Source: Corynebacterium dentalis | GTDB taxonomy: Bacteria; Actinomycetota; Actinomycetes; Mycobacteriales; Mycobacteriaceae | Assembly: GCF_900232865.1 (NCBI RefSeq) | Contig: NZ_OCTS01000002.1 | Span: forward strand, 248,001-312,000 | Reading direction: 5' to 3' | Length of the DNA stretch: 64,000 nucleotides | Part shown: one piece after another, positions 38,845 to 48,500 of the stretch | Position numbering within the stretch: the stretch's first letter is position 1 | Layout: every line of letters begins with the position of its first letter | Made by a program: the position numbers and the translations under genes | The notes under the pieces: model-generated | Database searches by the model: none | Seen by the model: the letters and a program-made list of their open reading frames with translations, nothing else | Told to the model about the DNA's origin: nothing

Positions 38845-39402
38845 TTAACAACACCCTTCACGCAGCACCTCCCGCAACCGCGAGTCGCTGAGCTGCTCGA
38901 CCATCCATGGGCTAAAGGCGAACGGGGTGGCGTCGATCGAGGAAAAGAGGTCCACCGGTGCCACCCAGCGATGATCACACACCTCAGCCAGATTAGGCGC
39001 CATCTCCCCCACCGCACGGGACACGAAGACGGGACATACCTCCCACTCCACAATCCCACTCGCATCCACAGCGCGATACTCGAAATCGGGGATTACCGCA
39101 GACAAGTCATCAACCTTCAACCCCAATTCTTCAACGGCTCGGCGTAACACGGCTTCCTCGTGCGATTCCCCTGGCCCTGGGTGACCACATACTGAATTCG
39201 TCCACACACCTGGCCATGCCTTCTTAGTCAACGCTCGCCGAGTGATGAGCACCTCACCGCGGTCATTGAGGATATAGCAGGAAAACGCCAGGTGCAGAGG
39301 TGTGTTTTTCGTGTGCACCTCTGACTTAGGCGCGTGCCCGGTGGGGTTGCCTTGATCATCGAGGAGAATGACAAGTTCCTCGTTGGTCGACTTGGTAGTC
39401 AT
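38845..39402 (-). CDS. idi: Isopentenyl-diphosphate delta-isomerase (type I)
   Basis: 185 residues, Nudix-fold enzyme that interconverts IPP and DMAPP. Catalytic Cys in WTNSVCGHPGPGES, Nudix helix SHEEAVLRRAVEELGL and catalytic Glu in VEWEVCPVF are visible. I chose the ATG at 39400-39402 (GAGGAGAAG upstream). An in-frame ATG at 39478-39480 overlaps the crtEb stop and would add 26 residues unlike the family. It is the last gene of the carotenoid operon and supplies DMAPP both for chain start and for CrtEb. Confidence 0.92.
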   Translation of the reverse strand: MTTKSTNEELVILLDDQGNPTGHAPKSEVHTKNTPLHLAFSCYILNDRGEVLITRRALTKKAWPGVWTNSVCGHPGPGESHEEAVLRRAVEELGLKVDDLSAVIPDFEYRAVDASGIVEWEVCPVFVSRAVGEMAPNLAEVCDHRWVAPVDLFSSIDATPFAFSPWMVEQLSDSRLREVLREGCC

Positions 39403-39472
39403 GGTTTCTTTCTTCTCCTCGTTGTATTCCTTGATGTTCTTTTCCGACGCCACGCTCACCCCATCCAGCCGC

Positions 39473-40375
39473 CTATCCATTTATAAACACCCAGATGAGC
39501 GTCATGGATACCACCGCCCCCACTAGGTAATTAGCCCACAGAAATACCTTCCACGCCTTATGCACGTCGAAGGCTTGTTCTTCGCTGATGTTCCAGAATC
39601 GAGCCGCATTGATTACGTACAAGAGGTTGGCGACCGCCACTATTAGCCCAGGGATCCCTAAGGTTAGGAGGAGCGCACTGGCGATTACGTAGGCACACAC
39701 CGCCAAACGCACCGTTGTGCGGCCACCCAACTCCGTGGCGATGGAACGCAAACCGCCTTCACGGTCTGCTTTAACATCCTGTACTGCCCCTAGGGCATGA
39801 GAAGCCGCACCCCATAAGAAGAACGCCACGATGATGATCCAAAACTGCGCAGGCAGCTGGTCATTCTGCATCGTGCCACCCACCAACGCGGGAGACACAA
39901 AGTGTGTGGATGAGGTTATTGAATCGATCACTGGCCGTTCTTTGAACCGCAGTTTCGGCCCGGAATACGCATAGACTGCGGCCAAACTCAGGGTCAGCCA
40001 TCCTGCGGATTGCCACGTTCCAGCTACATAGAGCGCTACCGCAAAGGGCACTACGGAAATAGGGGCTGCCCATAACACGGTGGGGTGCAGTGACTTCGCT
40101 AGGACTGCGCCCTCCACGCCGCCCTTGCGCGGATTCCTAATGTCAGATTCATAGTCGAAGACATCGTTTATTCCGTACATCGCGATGTTGTAAGGGATCA
40201 GGAAGAACAGCACGCCCACAATGAATACCCAGTCCACACTCCCCCCGAGCAGCAGGTATGCGGCTCCGTAGGGGAAGGCCGTGTTCACCCAGCTAATTGG
40301 TCGCGAGGAGCTAAAGACGGCTGTGATCCTCTGCATTAGGGTTGGGCGCGAGCCTTGCGAAGTCCGATTAGTCAT
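39473..40375 (-). CDS. crtEb: Lycopene elongase (UbiA-family prenyltransferase)
   Basis: 300 residues, about eight transmembrane helices, UbiA superfamily. Asp-rich motifs NDVFDYESD (near residue 73) and DVKADREGG (near residue 195) bind prenyl-diphosphate and Mg2+. In Corynebacterium glutamicum CrtEb adds two C5 units to lycopene, giving flavuxanthin (C50). Its neighbours crtYf and crtYe support this over other UbiA roles. Start overlaps the crtYf stop as ATGA. Confidence 0.93.
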   Translation of the reverse strand: MTNRTSQGSRPTLMQRITAVFSSSRPISWVNTAFPYGAAYLLLGGSVDWVFIVGVLFFLIPYNIAMYGINDVFDYESDIRNPRKGGVEGAVLAKSLHPTVLWAAPISVVPFAVALYVAGTWQSAGWLTLSLAAVYAYSGPKLRFKERPVIDSITSSTHFVSPALVGGTMQNDQLPAQFWIIIVAFFLWGAASHALGAVQDVKADREGGLRSIATELGGRTTVRLAVCAYVIASALLLTLGIPGLIVAVANLLYVINAARFWNISEEQAFDVHKAWKVFLWANYLVGAVVSMTLIWVFING

Positions 40376-40686
40376 TTGCTATGCCCTTTCCACAACGCAG
40401 GCACCAACAGCGTCACGAATATCGCATAGAACAAATCCTCCACCGGCACCTGCCCAAGTTGCCATCCCATTCGCTTGTCATCGTTATACCCCACGAGACC
40501 AGCCCAAATCATCAGGTTGTCGAAAAAAATTGTGAGAATCAGAACGCTAACCGTCACCGTGCCAAGAATCCACAGTTGCCTACGCTTCGCTTCTGCCCCA
40601 CCGCGTTTGTGTTCCTTCACTACGGAGCACGAAGCCATAACTATCGCAACCACCAGGAAGGGCAGGCTGATGTACAGGTAGATCAC
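40372..40686 (-). CDS. crtYf: C50 carotenoid epsilon-cyclase subunit
   Basis: 104 residues, three hydrophobic helices, heterodimeric lycopene-cyclase-type subunit. The family motif VPVEDLFYAIFVTLLVPAL is at residues 79-97. With CrtYe it should cyclise flavuxanthin to decaprenoxanthin. Overlaps both neighbours by 4 bp. Confidence 0.9.
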   Translation of the reverse strand: MIYLYISLPFLVVAIVMASCSVVKEHKRGGAEAKRRQLWILGTVTVSVLILTIFFDNLMIWAGLVGYNDDKRMGWQLGQVPVEDLFYAIFVTLLVPALWKGHSK

Positions 40687-41033
40687 AATTCGCCTCCGGA
40701 CTCAAGTATTCGTTTCTGCCTCACGTGGTCAAGCAAGATCCTCGAACCCGACGTCAGGTTGAGCGTGAGATAGGTGAGAAAGAAAAGGAATACTGGTTCC
40801 TCTAGGGGCATCTCCGGTGCCAGTTCGATGCCCAACATGTACGGAGAATCCCCGCGATAAAATACCCCGTTGAGGATGCCCAGTGCATCCCACACGAGCA
40901 ACAACCCCACGGTGACGATCGAGATGAGACTGGCCCTGGTGGCGTCGAGAAAGAAGGCGAGTTTCCACCGATGATCGCAGATCACCATGCAAACCAGGGT
41001 TAACAACAGAAACGCAAGATAAATGATAGTCAT
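40683..41033 (-). CDS. crtYe: C50 carotenoid epsilon-cyclase subunit
   Basis: 116 residues, three hydrophobic helices; motif MPLEEPVFLFFLTYLTLNL near the C-terminus is the partner of the CrtYf motif. It starts 7 bp after crtI and overlaps crtYf as ATGA. The pair acts as one membrane cyclase. Confidence 0.9.
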   Translation of the reverse strand: MTIIYLAFLLLTLVCMVICDHRWKLAFFLDATRASLISIVTVGLLLVWDALGILNGVFYRGDSPYMLGIELAPEMPLEEPVFLFFLTYLTLNLTSGSRILLDHVRQKRILESGGEL

Positions 41034-41040
41034 GAGCGCA

Positions 41041-42705
41041 TCACTGTGTTCCTAAAGCGCTGGTAGAACCGTCACCGCGCATTCGCTTGAGCACGTTCTC
41101 CGCCGAAATCAGACACATGGGCACGCCCACACCAGGAACGGTCGTCCCACCTGCGTAAAGGAGGTTGTTCACCTTCGTAGAGCGATTCTTGCCACGTAGG
41201 AATGCGGACTGCCACAGGGTATGAGCAGGCCCCAGCGCCCCACCCAGCCAGGAGTGGTAGCGATCTTCAAAATCCGCTGGGCCTATGGTGTGGCAGGCAA
41301 TAATGCGCTGGTGAAGATCATCGATACCGGCCCACTCGGCGATCTGTGTGATTGCAGCATCAGCAATTGCTTGAACGGGGTCAGACGCGGTCTCCGCGTA
41401 GATGTTTCCATGTCCCAGGGCCGGGTCAGCGGCGACGGGGACCAGGACAAACAGGTTCGAATGGCCTTCGGGGGCCACGGTGGGATCAGATTCCGAGGGT
41501 TTCGAAATATATATTGAAGCCGAACGATTGATGTTGGTGGTACTTGCGTGTCCGGTACCTGCGTGGCCAGTGTTTGCATGTCCAGTACTTGCGTTACCTG
41601 GATTCGTAGAACGCACAGACGGCTCAAAAACTGCGTCAAAATCCGGTGTCCAGTCGTGGCTAAACATCAGATTGTGGTGGGACAGTTGAGGTAGCTCCCC
41701 TTTCACCCCGATCATGACTAATACCGTGCTGATGCCTGGATTTCGATGTGTCCACCACTTCTCCGGATAGGACTGCAGCTCCCTGGGGAGGAGCTCAGTT
41801 TCCGTAAAATGCATGTCCGCAGTGCTCACCACCACGTCAGCTGGAATCATCTCCCGCTGGCCATTCGATTCCACATGGATGCCTGTCGCCTGAGTCCGGC
41901 CGGCGCCATCTTGGGTGTGGATCGCAACACAAGAGGTCTCAAAAAGGATCTCCACACCCCGCTGCTTAGCAAGTTTGTGCAGGGATTCCACTACTGCCGT
42001 GAAACCACCCAGCGGATACTTCACCCCTTGAACCAAGTCGGTGTAACTCATGAGCTGGTAGAGAGCGGGGGTATCTTCTGGGCGCGAGGATAGAAACACC
42101 GCTGGATAAGTAAGAATTTGCCGCAAGCGAACGTCCGTGAATTGGCTGGAAACGTGCTGGGAAAGGGAGGCAAGCAAGTTCTTCAGCAAGTCGATCCCGG
42201 CACCGATGGATCCTAAACCAAGAAATGGCCTCAGGTTGCTAAACGTGGTGTAGAGGAAGTTCTCTACCGAGACCGCGTAAATTTCACCGGCCTTCGCTAG
42301 GTACGCTTCCAGTTTCTTCCCGGCACCGGGCTCAATGTTTTCGAAGAGCTCAGCCAGCGTGGCCGGGTCTGAACTGACATCGAAATGAGCTGCACCCTCT
42401 GGGAACACTCGGTATCCGGGCTCTAGATTCACCAGTTCGAGCTGATCCTCGGTGCTGGTTCCAGCCAGCGCGTAGAAGTTGTCATAGGCTTCTGGCATCA
42501 GGTACCAGGATGGGCCGGTGTCCCAGCGAAAACCGGGTGTAGCAGGATCTTCAAGTGAACCTGCGCGGCCGCCCACGGTGCTATTTTTCTCCACGATGGT
42601 GACACTGGAACCCTCTTCAGCTAATAGAACTGCAGTAGCCAAACCGGCGATTCCAGCACCGATGATGACAACACGGCCTTCCGAACGAGGGGTGGAAGGT
42701 TTCAT
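41041..42705 (-). CDS. crtI: Phytoene desaturase (CrtI type)
   Basis: 554 residues. N-terminal FAD-binding motif VVIIGAGIAGLATAVLLAEEG region (residues 12-32) and the C-terminal CrtI segment AGGTTVPGVGVPMCLISAENV. It converts phytoene to lycopene by four desaturations. Between residues 365 and 390 it has an unusual insertion encoded by four 15-bp repeats (41540-41599), reading STGHANTGHAGTGHASTTN. Overlaps the crtB stop as ATGA. Confidence 0.95.
   Translation of the reverse strand: MKPSTPRSEGRVVIIGAGIAGLATAVLLAEEGSSVTIVEKNSTVGGRAGSLEDPATPGFRWDTGPSWYLMPEAYDNFYALAGTSTEDQLELVNLEPGYRVFPEGAAHFDVSSDPATLAELFENIEPGAGKKLEAYLAKAGEIYAVSVENFLYTTFSNLRPFLGLGSIGAGIDLLKNLLASLSQHVSSQFTDVRLRQILTYPAVFLSSRPEDTPALYQLMSYTDLVQGVKYPLGGFTAVVESLHKLAKQRGVEILFETSCVAIHTQDGAGRTQATGIHVESNGQREMIPADVVVSTADMHFTETELLPRELQSYPEKWWTHRNPGISTVLVMIGVKGELPQLSHHNLMFSHDWTPDFDAVFEPSVRSTNPGNASTGHANTGHAGTGHASTTNINRSASIYISKPSESDPTVAPEGHSNLFVLVPVAADPALGHGNIYAETASDPVQAIADAAITQIAEWAGIDDLHQRIIACHTIGPADFEDRYHSWLGGALGPAHTLWQSAFLRGKNRSTKVNNLLYAGGTTVPGVGVPMCLISAENVLKRMRGDGSTSALGTQ
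41540..41599 (-). repeat. Four 15-bp tandem repeats inside crtI
   Basis: Units at 41540-41554, 41555-41569, 41570-41584 and 41585-41599 follow the pattern GTACTTGCGTGTCCR with a few changes per unit. They encode a TGHA-type pentapeptide repeat in frame. Such a stretch is expected to be a surface loop and may vary in copy number between strains. Confidence 0.85.
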
Positions 42706-43640
42706 TGAGAGGGGTCCTTAGATGTTGAGGGCAAGGTGGTAGGCCGAGCGCTGATGGCCATAATTAACGCTCGTCCGATAGAGAGCACAGCGATAAGAAT
42801 TTTGTGGGAATCCCTAATACTGATGCGCCCGCTGCGAACTTCATCTGCCGAAGCGCCGGAAATTTTTTCGGTCAGAGCCTGGAAGAGCCCTGTTGCCGCG
42901 AGAACTCCTGCACGGGCGCCTAACGGCAGCAGGGGAACTGTTTTCCGCGCGTTCAGGAGATCACCGCGGATGTCAGCCACTATCAATGCTTTGCTTTTGT
43001 CGTTGAGTCCTTGGTCAAGGATTTCGGGGAAATAAATCCGACCGAGGTCTCCGGTATCTTCTGCGTAATCCCTCAAGAAGTTGATCTTCTGGAATGCTGC
43101 GCCCAGTGCGCGAGCACCTAATACCAGTGTTTCTCTTGTTTCTTGTTGGATATCATCACGGTCTTGAAGGAATACGGATAAGCACATCAGGCCTATCACT
43201 TCGGCAGAACCGTAGATGTACTCACTCAGACTTTCAGCGTTATGTGTGGCCTTAGACAAGTCCATGCGCATCGAACGAAAAAATGCCCGGACGTTTTCAG
43301 GATCGAAGTGACACCGTCGCGCTGTGCCGGCATAGGCATGCAGGACAGGGTCCACATGGAACCGGTAGTGCGGCGCTGCCAGCACAGCTCGCTCATAACC
43401 GTCGAGCATTTCGACGATCTCATCATGTGGTAGGCCAGCGTGCTCAGCCGTTCCGTCAACAATTTCGTCTGCAATGCGCACCATTGCGTAGAGGTTGCGG
43501 ATGTCCGCGCGCATACGGGGCGCAAGAACGTTTGTGGCGACTGAAAAGCTCGTGGAGTACGTACTGATGACCTGGTGTGCAGATCTGTCAGCCATCGCAT
43601 CATAACGGGTGAGCACAGCAGGAGCCGGTGCCTTAGACAC
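42702..43640 (-). CDS. crtB: Phytoene synthase
   Basis: About 312 residues; condenses two GGPP to phytoene. First Asp-rich motif RIADEIVDG and second NFLRDYAEDTGDLGRIYFP are intact, as is the N-terminal YSTSFSVATN. The start is uncertain: GTG at 43638-43640 overlaps the crtE stop by only 8 bp, whereas an in-frame ATG at 43659-43661 overlaps by 29 bp; neither has a clear ribosome-binding site, so coupling to crtE translation is likely. Confidence 0.94.
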   Translation of the reverse strand: MSKAPAPAVLTRYDAMADRSAHQVISTYSTSFSVATNVLAPRMRADIRNLYAMVRIADEIVDGTAEHAGLPHDEIVEMLDGYERAVLAAPHYRFHVDPVLHAYAGTARRCHFDPENVRAFFRSMRMDLSKATHNAESLSEYIYGSAEVIGLMCLSVFLQDRDDIQQETRETLVLGARALGAAFQKINFLRDYAEDTGDLGRIYFPEILDQGLNDKSKALIVADIRGDLLNARKTVPLLPLGARAGVLAATGLFQALTEKISGASADEVRSGRISIRDSHKILIAVLSIGRALIMAISARPTTLPSTSKDPSQ

Positions 43641-44559
43641 CCAGCTTGTGGAGGTTTTCATCCATGAGGGCAGCAATTCCCATCAGTCCTTCCTTCACAT
43701 CGGATGGCAATTCCAGGCTCTGGGCAAGGTCACACGCATCCTCCAATGCGGCTCGGGCTTCTGCAGCTACCGCTTTGAGAACTGCCGCGAGATCGCTGTC
43801 TCCCTCAGAGTTTAGGCGAGCAGTCACCATGGTGACTCTTTGTTTTTCGATATCCCCTTGATGGCCAGTCACGTCATCGGCTGCTTGGAACGCGAACCCG
43901 AACGAATTCGCAATGGGAACCATTACTGACAAGTCGCGTCCGGCCGCTAACGCTCCCAGCATTAGTGGGGCACGGAATGTATAGGCACTGGTTTTCATGT
44001 GATTGCTCAAACGGACGTCATTGAGGGTGTGAGTACTCTGAGGCACGCGATGAGCGACGTCGCTGAGTTCACCATGGATGGATTCCGTCATGGCATCCAC
44101 AAGGATTCGCACGGCCGGTGCCTGCAACTCCACCGGCACAAGCTCGTGACACGCCAAGTCAATAGCTCCCGCTATGGCCATGTCACCGGCCAGCACCGCG
44201 AGCGAGTCTCCAATGTGTACATCCTGAGCTACCTGGCCCAAGCTGTTATGAAAAGACATTTCACCACGCCGTGTGCAGTCTGCATCGATGAAGTCATCAT
44301 GCACCAAGAACGCTCCGTGAAGCAGGTTCACAGCAGCGCCGAATGCAACCGCCGCGTCGTACTGTGAACCCTTAACTCGGCCGGCTGCGATATGAACCAA
44401 CCTGCTACGGATGTGCTTACCCGCCAAGGTTATTCTGCTCAATTCTGAGTAGGAATGTTTGAGAACCGGTGTGGCCTGAGCACTGATCGGCACTAAATCT
44501 TGGAAGTATCGTTCCAACAGCAGCTGAGTATCCCGCATCGCGTTCGCAGTGTGATTCAT
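43633..44559 (-). CDS. crtE: Geranylgeranyl diphosphate synthase
   Basis: 308 residues, trans-prenyltransferase. First Asp-rich motif VHDDFIDAD and second AADDVTGHQGD are visible, plus GKHIRSRLVHIAAG at the N-terminal side. It supplies GGPP for CrtB. The second motif DDVTG is less usual than DDILD or DDLLG but keeps both leading Asp residues. Starts inside the glycosyltransferase stop (ATGA). Confidence 0.92.
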   Translation of the reverse strand: MNHTANAMRDTQLLLERYFQDLVPISAQATPVLKHSYSELSRITLAGKHIRSRLVHIAAGRVKGSQYDAAVAFGAAVNLLHGAFLVHDDFIDADCTRRGEMSFHNSLGQVAQDVHIGDSLAVLAGDMAIAGAIDLACHELVPVELQAPAVRILVDAMTESIHGELSDVAHRVPQSTHTLNDVRLSNHMKTSAYTFRAPLMLGALAAGRDLSVMVPIANSFGFAFQAADDVTGHQGDIEKQRVTMVTARLNSEGDSDLAAVLKAVAAEARAALEDACDLAQSLELPSDVKEGLMGIAALMDENLHKLGV

Positions 44560-45305
44560 CGCTGCACCAAAGTATCGATGAAATCCGGAAGTTTACCTCT
44601 AGCACTGAGGCGTTCCTGCGGAAGTTGTTCCTTCCAATTCACCCAGATCGTATGGAAACCGCGGTAAAAACGACACAACATCTGCCGGGTACCCTTCAAG
44701 GGGCGGGGATCCGTCGGCAGGACGAGGTCTTTTTGTAACCAAATCGTCTCTTCTGGACGGACTGCGAATGATAAGTGCAAATCCTCATGCACCAAGGTGT
44801 CAGAAAAGTCTACTGATTCATCGATTTCTTTCCACCACGATGAACGAATGCAGCAATTTGTCCCGAAAAGCGGGTAATGTCCTAGCGCCCAGCGCGTAGT
44901 GGTCCAATAAGCACCCATGTAAAGAGAGCTCATGATCCTCCCATACGATCCGGGAGTAACGAATTCTGCACCTCCGGACAGGCCTACAACTGAGTTTCCG
45001 GTGTATTCATCTGCACGATCCCAAATTTGATGCAGGCGGATGATCGTGTCTTCAGGAACCACCACGTCAGCGTCGATACGAAAGAGGACATCGCCTGTGG
45101 CTGCGCGAAAACCAGTTTGCATGGCCCAAGTGATTCCCCGCCGGGGTTCTGAAACCACCCGCGCGCCATAACGCTCCGCGATGTCTGCTGAGTCATCGAC
45201 AGAACCATTATCAACAACGATGACTTCTTCAGCAGGCACTATCTGGTTCTGCAATGATGTGAGACAGTGGGCGAGCAAATCACCGTCGTTCAGACATGGA
45301 ATCAC
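44556..45305 (-). CDS. Family 2 glycosyltransferase of the carotenoid operon
   Basis: 249 residues, GT-A fold: IPCLND at the very N-terminus, VIVVDNGSVDDSADIAERYGA, DXD-like FRIDADVVV near residue 77 and a C-terminal EDLHL acceptor region. As the first gene of the operon (ATGA overlap with crtE) it may glycosylate decaprenoxanthin, as crtX is proposed to do; this is inference. Start problem: the GTG at 45303-45305 cuts the first beta strand. The in-frame codons before it spell RSISVV, matching family members, but hold no ATG, GTG or TTG before the TAG, only ATT, CTG and ATA codons. Confidence 0.85.
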   Translation of the reverse strand: MIPCLNDGDLLAHCLTSLQNQIVPAEEVIVVDNGSVDDSADIAERYGARVVSEPRRGITWAMQTGFRAATGDVLFRIDADVVVPEDTIIRLHQIWDRADEYTGNSVVGLSGGAEFVTPGSYGRIMSSLYMGAYWTTTRWALGHYPLFGTNCCIRSSWWKEIDESVDFSDTLVHEDLHLSFAVRPEETIWLQKDLVLPTDPRPLKGTRQMLCRFYRGFHTIWVNWKEQLPQERLSARGKLPDFIDTLVQR

Positions 45306-45574
45306 AACCGATATAGATCGGCAGCGTTCAACCGCAAGCGGCAGTCTTACTGGGTCCGTCTTAATCTTCTAAACTACCTTGCCTTGGAGGAAACAGGCAC
45401 AGCTTCATTGCGCCCCAGCTTTTCCTAATAATTGCTAAGCACATACTAACACTGCGCTTGGTCTGCTCCGCAGATTTTTCAGACAAAGTAGGTAAACCAC
45501 TCGAGGTCCGGCAAACGCCCCGCAGGGAGTATTTCCCAGCGGGGCGTTCGAAGCATTTCCACAAATTAGAGGTG
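45306..45574. other. Promoter region of the carotenoid operon and rpoC 3' end
   Basis: Contains the rpoC terminator (45514-45548) and, on the minus strand, TAGTTT a few bases upstream of an ATT codon in frame with the glycosyltransferase. No crtR-like regulator gene is adjacent. No other gene seen. Confidence 0.4.
45514..45548 (-). terminator. Terminator downstream of rpoC
   Basis: Arms AACGCCCCGC and GCGGGGCGTT, 10 bp perfect with a 15-nt loop that can itself pair (GGGA/TCCC), 27 bp after the rpoC stop. The U-run is short (TTTG). It separates rpoBC from the carotenoid operon. Confidence 0.75.
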
Positions 45575-48500
45575 TTAGATCCCCATGTCATCCAGTGGCA
45601 CGGCAGCACCGGTGAATTCACCGTAGCTATCGTCGCCGTAGAAACCATCACCAAAGGAGGACGGAATGGAGTAAGCAGCAGCGCGCGCTTCCTCTGTCGG
45701 CTCCACAGAGATGTTGCGGTAACGAGCAATACCCGTACCAGCCGGGATCAACTTACCAATAATCACGTTCTCCTTCAGGCCGATCAGCTTGTCGGAGCGC
45801 TTATTGATAGCAGCATCGGTAAGCACGCGAGTGGTCTCCTGGAAGGAAGCCGCGGAGAGCCAAGACTCGGTAGCCAAGGAAGCCTTGGTGATACCCATGA
45901 TCTCTGCGCGAACCTCTGCAGGACGGCCTCCGGTCTTGACTGCTTCCTTGGATGCAGCAACTGCGTCCGCGTGCTCCACCAGGGAACCTGGCAGGAACTC
46001 GGTAGAACCAGAATCAATCACGGTCACGCGGCGCAGCATCTGACGCACGATGATCTCGATGTGCTTGTCGTGGATAGCCACGCCCTGGTCACGGTAGACC
46101 TTCTGCACTTCGTTGATCAGGTGCTTCTGCACACCACGGCGGCCGAGCACACGTAGAACCTCGTGTGGATCGGTCGCGCCCTTAAGCAGCTGCTGACCCA
46201 TCTTGACGTGGTCACCATCGCGCAGTGGGCGCTCCACTCCGCCGGTACCCAGGGTTGCGAGACCCTGACGCTTAGACAGCTTCTCGTAGACAACGTCTTC
46301 GGAGCCATCATTTGGAACGATCGTGACCGTATAGAAGGTCTCGTCGTCCTCGATCTTGAGCTTGCCGTCGACAGAAGCGATTGGGGACTTAGCCTTCGGC
46401 ACGCGAGCTTCGAAGAGCTCCTGCACACGCGGCAGACCACCCGTAATGTCGCCACCCACACCACCGAGGTGGAAGGTACGCATGGTCAGCTGGGTACCCG
46501 GCTCACCAATCGACTGTGCAGCCACGATGCCCACGGCCTCGCCAATTTCCACCTTCTTGCCGGTCGCCATGGAGCGTCCGTAGCAGGTGGAGCACAGGCC
46601 GGTTGCGGTGGCACAGGTCATCACGGAGCGTACCTTGATGAACTCAACGCCAGCGTTGACCAGGCGGTCCACGTCAGACTCGTTGACAACTTCTCCCTTA
46701 GCCAGGATGACGTTGCCCTCAGAATCTTCAGCATCCGCAGCCAGGTAACGGCCCACGATGGAGGTCTCAAGGAAGTCCGCGCGACCGAACTCTCCGGTCT
46801 TGTTGCCCTTTCCGTCGAGCACTGGAACAGCAACCTCGAGGTTGACGCCCTGCTTGGTGCCACAGTCGTCTTCGCGAACGATGACGTCCTGGGACACGTC
46901 GACGAGACGACGGGTCAGGTAACCGGAGTCTGCGGTACGCAGTGCGGTATCGGCCAGGCCCTTACGGGAACCGTGGGAGTTGTTGAAGTACTCCAACACG
47001 GACAGGCCTTCACGGAAGGAGGTCTTCACTGGGCGAGTGATGTACTCACCGCGGGAGTTGGTAACCATGCCCTTCATGCCGGCCAGGGTCCAAATCTGAC
47101 GCATGTTACCGGCTGCACCGGACTTCACGATCATCGGAATTGGGTTGTCATCTGGGTAGAGTGCCTCGACGGACTCACCAACGAAGTCGGTAGCTTCCTT
47201 CCACAGGTCAACCAGGGACTGGTAGCGCTCGGCTTCGTTGATCTTGCCGCGAGCCAGCTTCTTCTCGATAACTTGGGCCTTGGCCTCGTAGTTATCCAGA
47301 ACTTCCTGCTTGTTCGGCAGAACCAGCACGTCGTGCATGGTGATAGTCACTCCAGAGCGGGTTGCCCAGTAGAAGCCAGCGTCCTTGAGCTTGTCCACCG
47401 TCTGCGCCACGGTAATCATTGGGTACTTCGCCGCGAGGTCGTTAATAACAACGGCCTGAGGCTTCTTCGCCATGACCCCTTCAACGTAGGCGTAGTTCCA
47501 TGGAAGGAGCTCGTTGAATAGTACGCGCCCCAGAGTGGTCTCCGCCAACCAGGTCTGGCCACGCTGCCAACCATCAGGGAAGCGGTCGGCTTCAATCTCG
47601 GCGGTTGGGCGCAGGTGGCTGATGCGCACCTTGATTGGCGCCTGCAGACCCAGCACACCACGGTCGTACGCCATGATGGCCTCGGCCAAGGAGGAGTACA
47701 CGCCCTTTTCTGGGCTGGTATCCGTCGCTGGCTGGTAAGCACCGTGTCCGCCGAACTCGTCCTCGCCCTTTTCCAGGGTCAGGTAGTACAGGCCGGTCAC
47801 CATGTCCAGACGTGGCATAGCCAGTGGCTTACCGGACGCTGGGGACAGAATGTTGTTGGAAGCCAGCATCAGGATGCGAGCCTCGGCCTGAGCCTCTGCG
47901 GACAGTGGCAAGTGCACTGCCATCTGGTCACCGTCGAAGTCGGCGTTGAACGCTTCACATGCCAGAGGGTGCAGCTGAATAGCCTTGCCCTCCACCAGGA
48001 TCGGCTCGAACGCCTGGATACCCAAGCGGTGCAGGGTTGGTGCACGGTTGAGCATCACTGGGTGCTCGGAAATAGCCTCTTCCAGCACGTCCCACACCTC
48101 GGGACGCTGACGCTCCACCATGCGCTTAGCGGACTTGATGTTCTGCGCGTAGCTCTTCTCCACCAGACGCTTCATCACGAATGGCTTGAACAGCTCCAGC
48201 GCCATCAGCTTCGGCAGACCACACTGGTGCAGCTTCAGCTGAGGACCAACGATAATTACGGAACGACCGGAGTAGTCCACGCGCTTACCCAGCAGGTTCT
48301 GGCGGAAGCGGCCTTGCTTGCCCTTGAGCAGGTCAGACAGAGACTTCAGCGGGCGGTTGCCCGGTCCGGTGACTGGGCGACCGCGACGACCGTTGTCGAA
48401 CAGCGCGTCAACGGACTCCTGCAGCATGCGCTTCTCGTTGTTCACGATGATCTCGGGAGCACCCAGATCCAGCATGCGCTTGAGGCGGTTATTGCGGTTG

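Noticed and set aside
44556..44559. Frameshift suspected at the many 4-bp gene overlaps in the carotenoid and importer operons
   Set aside because: They are regular ATGA stop/start overlaps between full-length genes, showing coupled translation and not damage.
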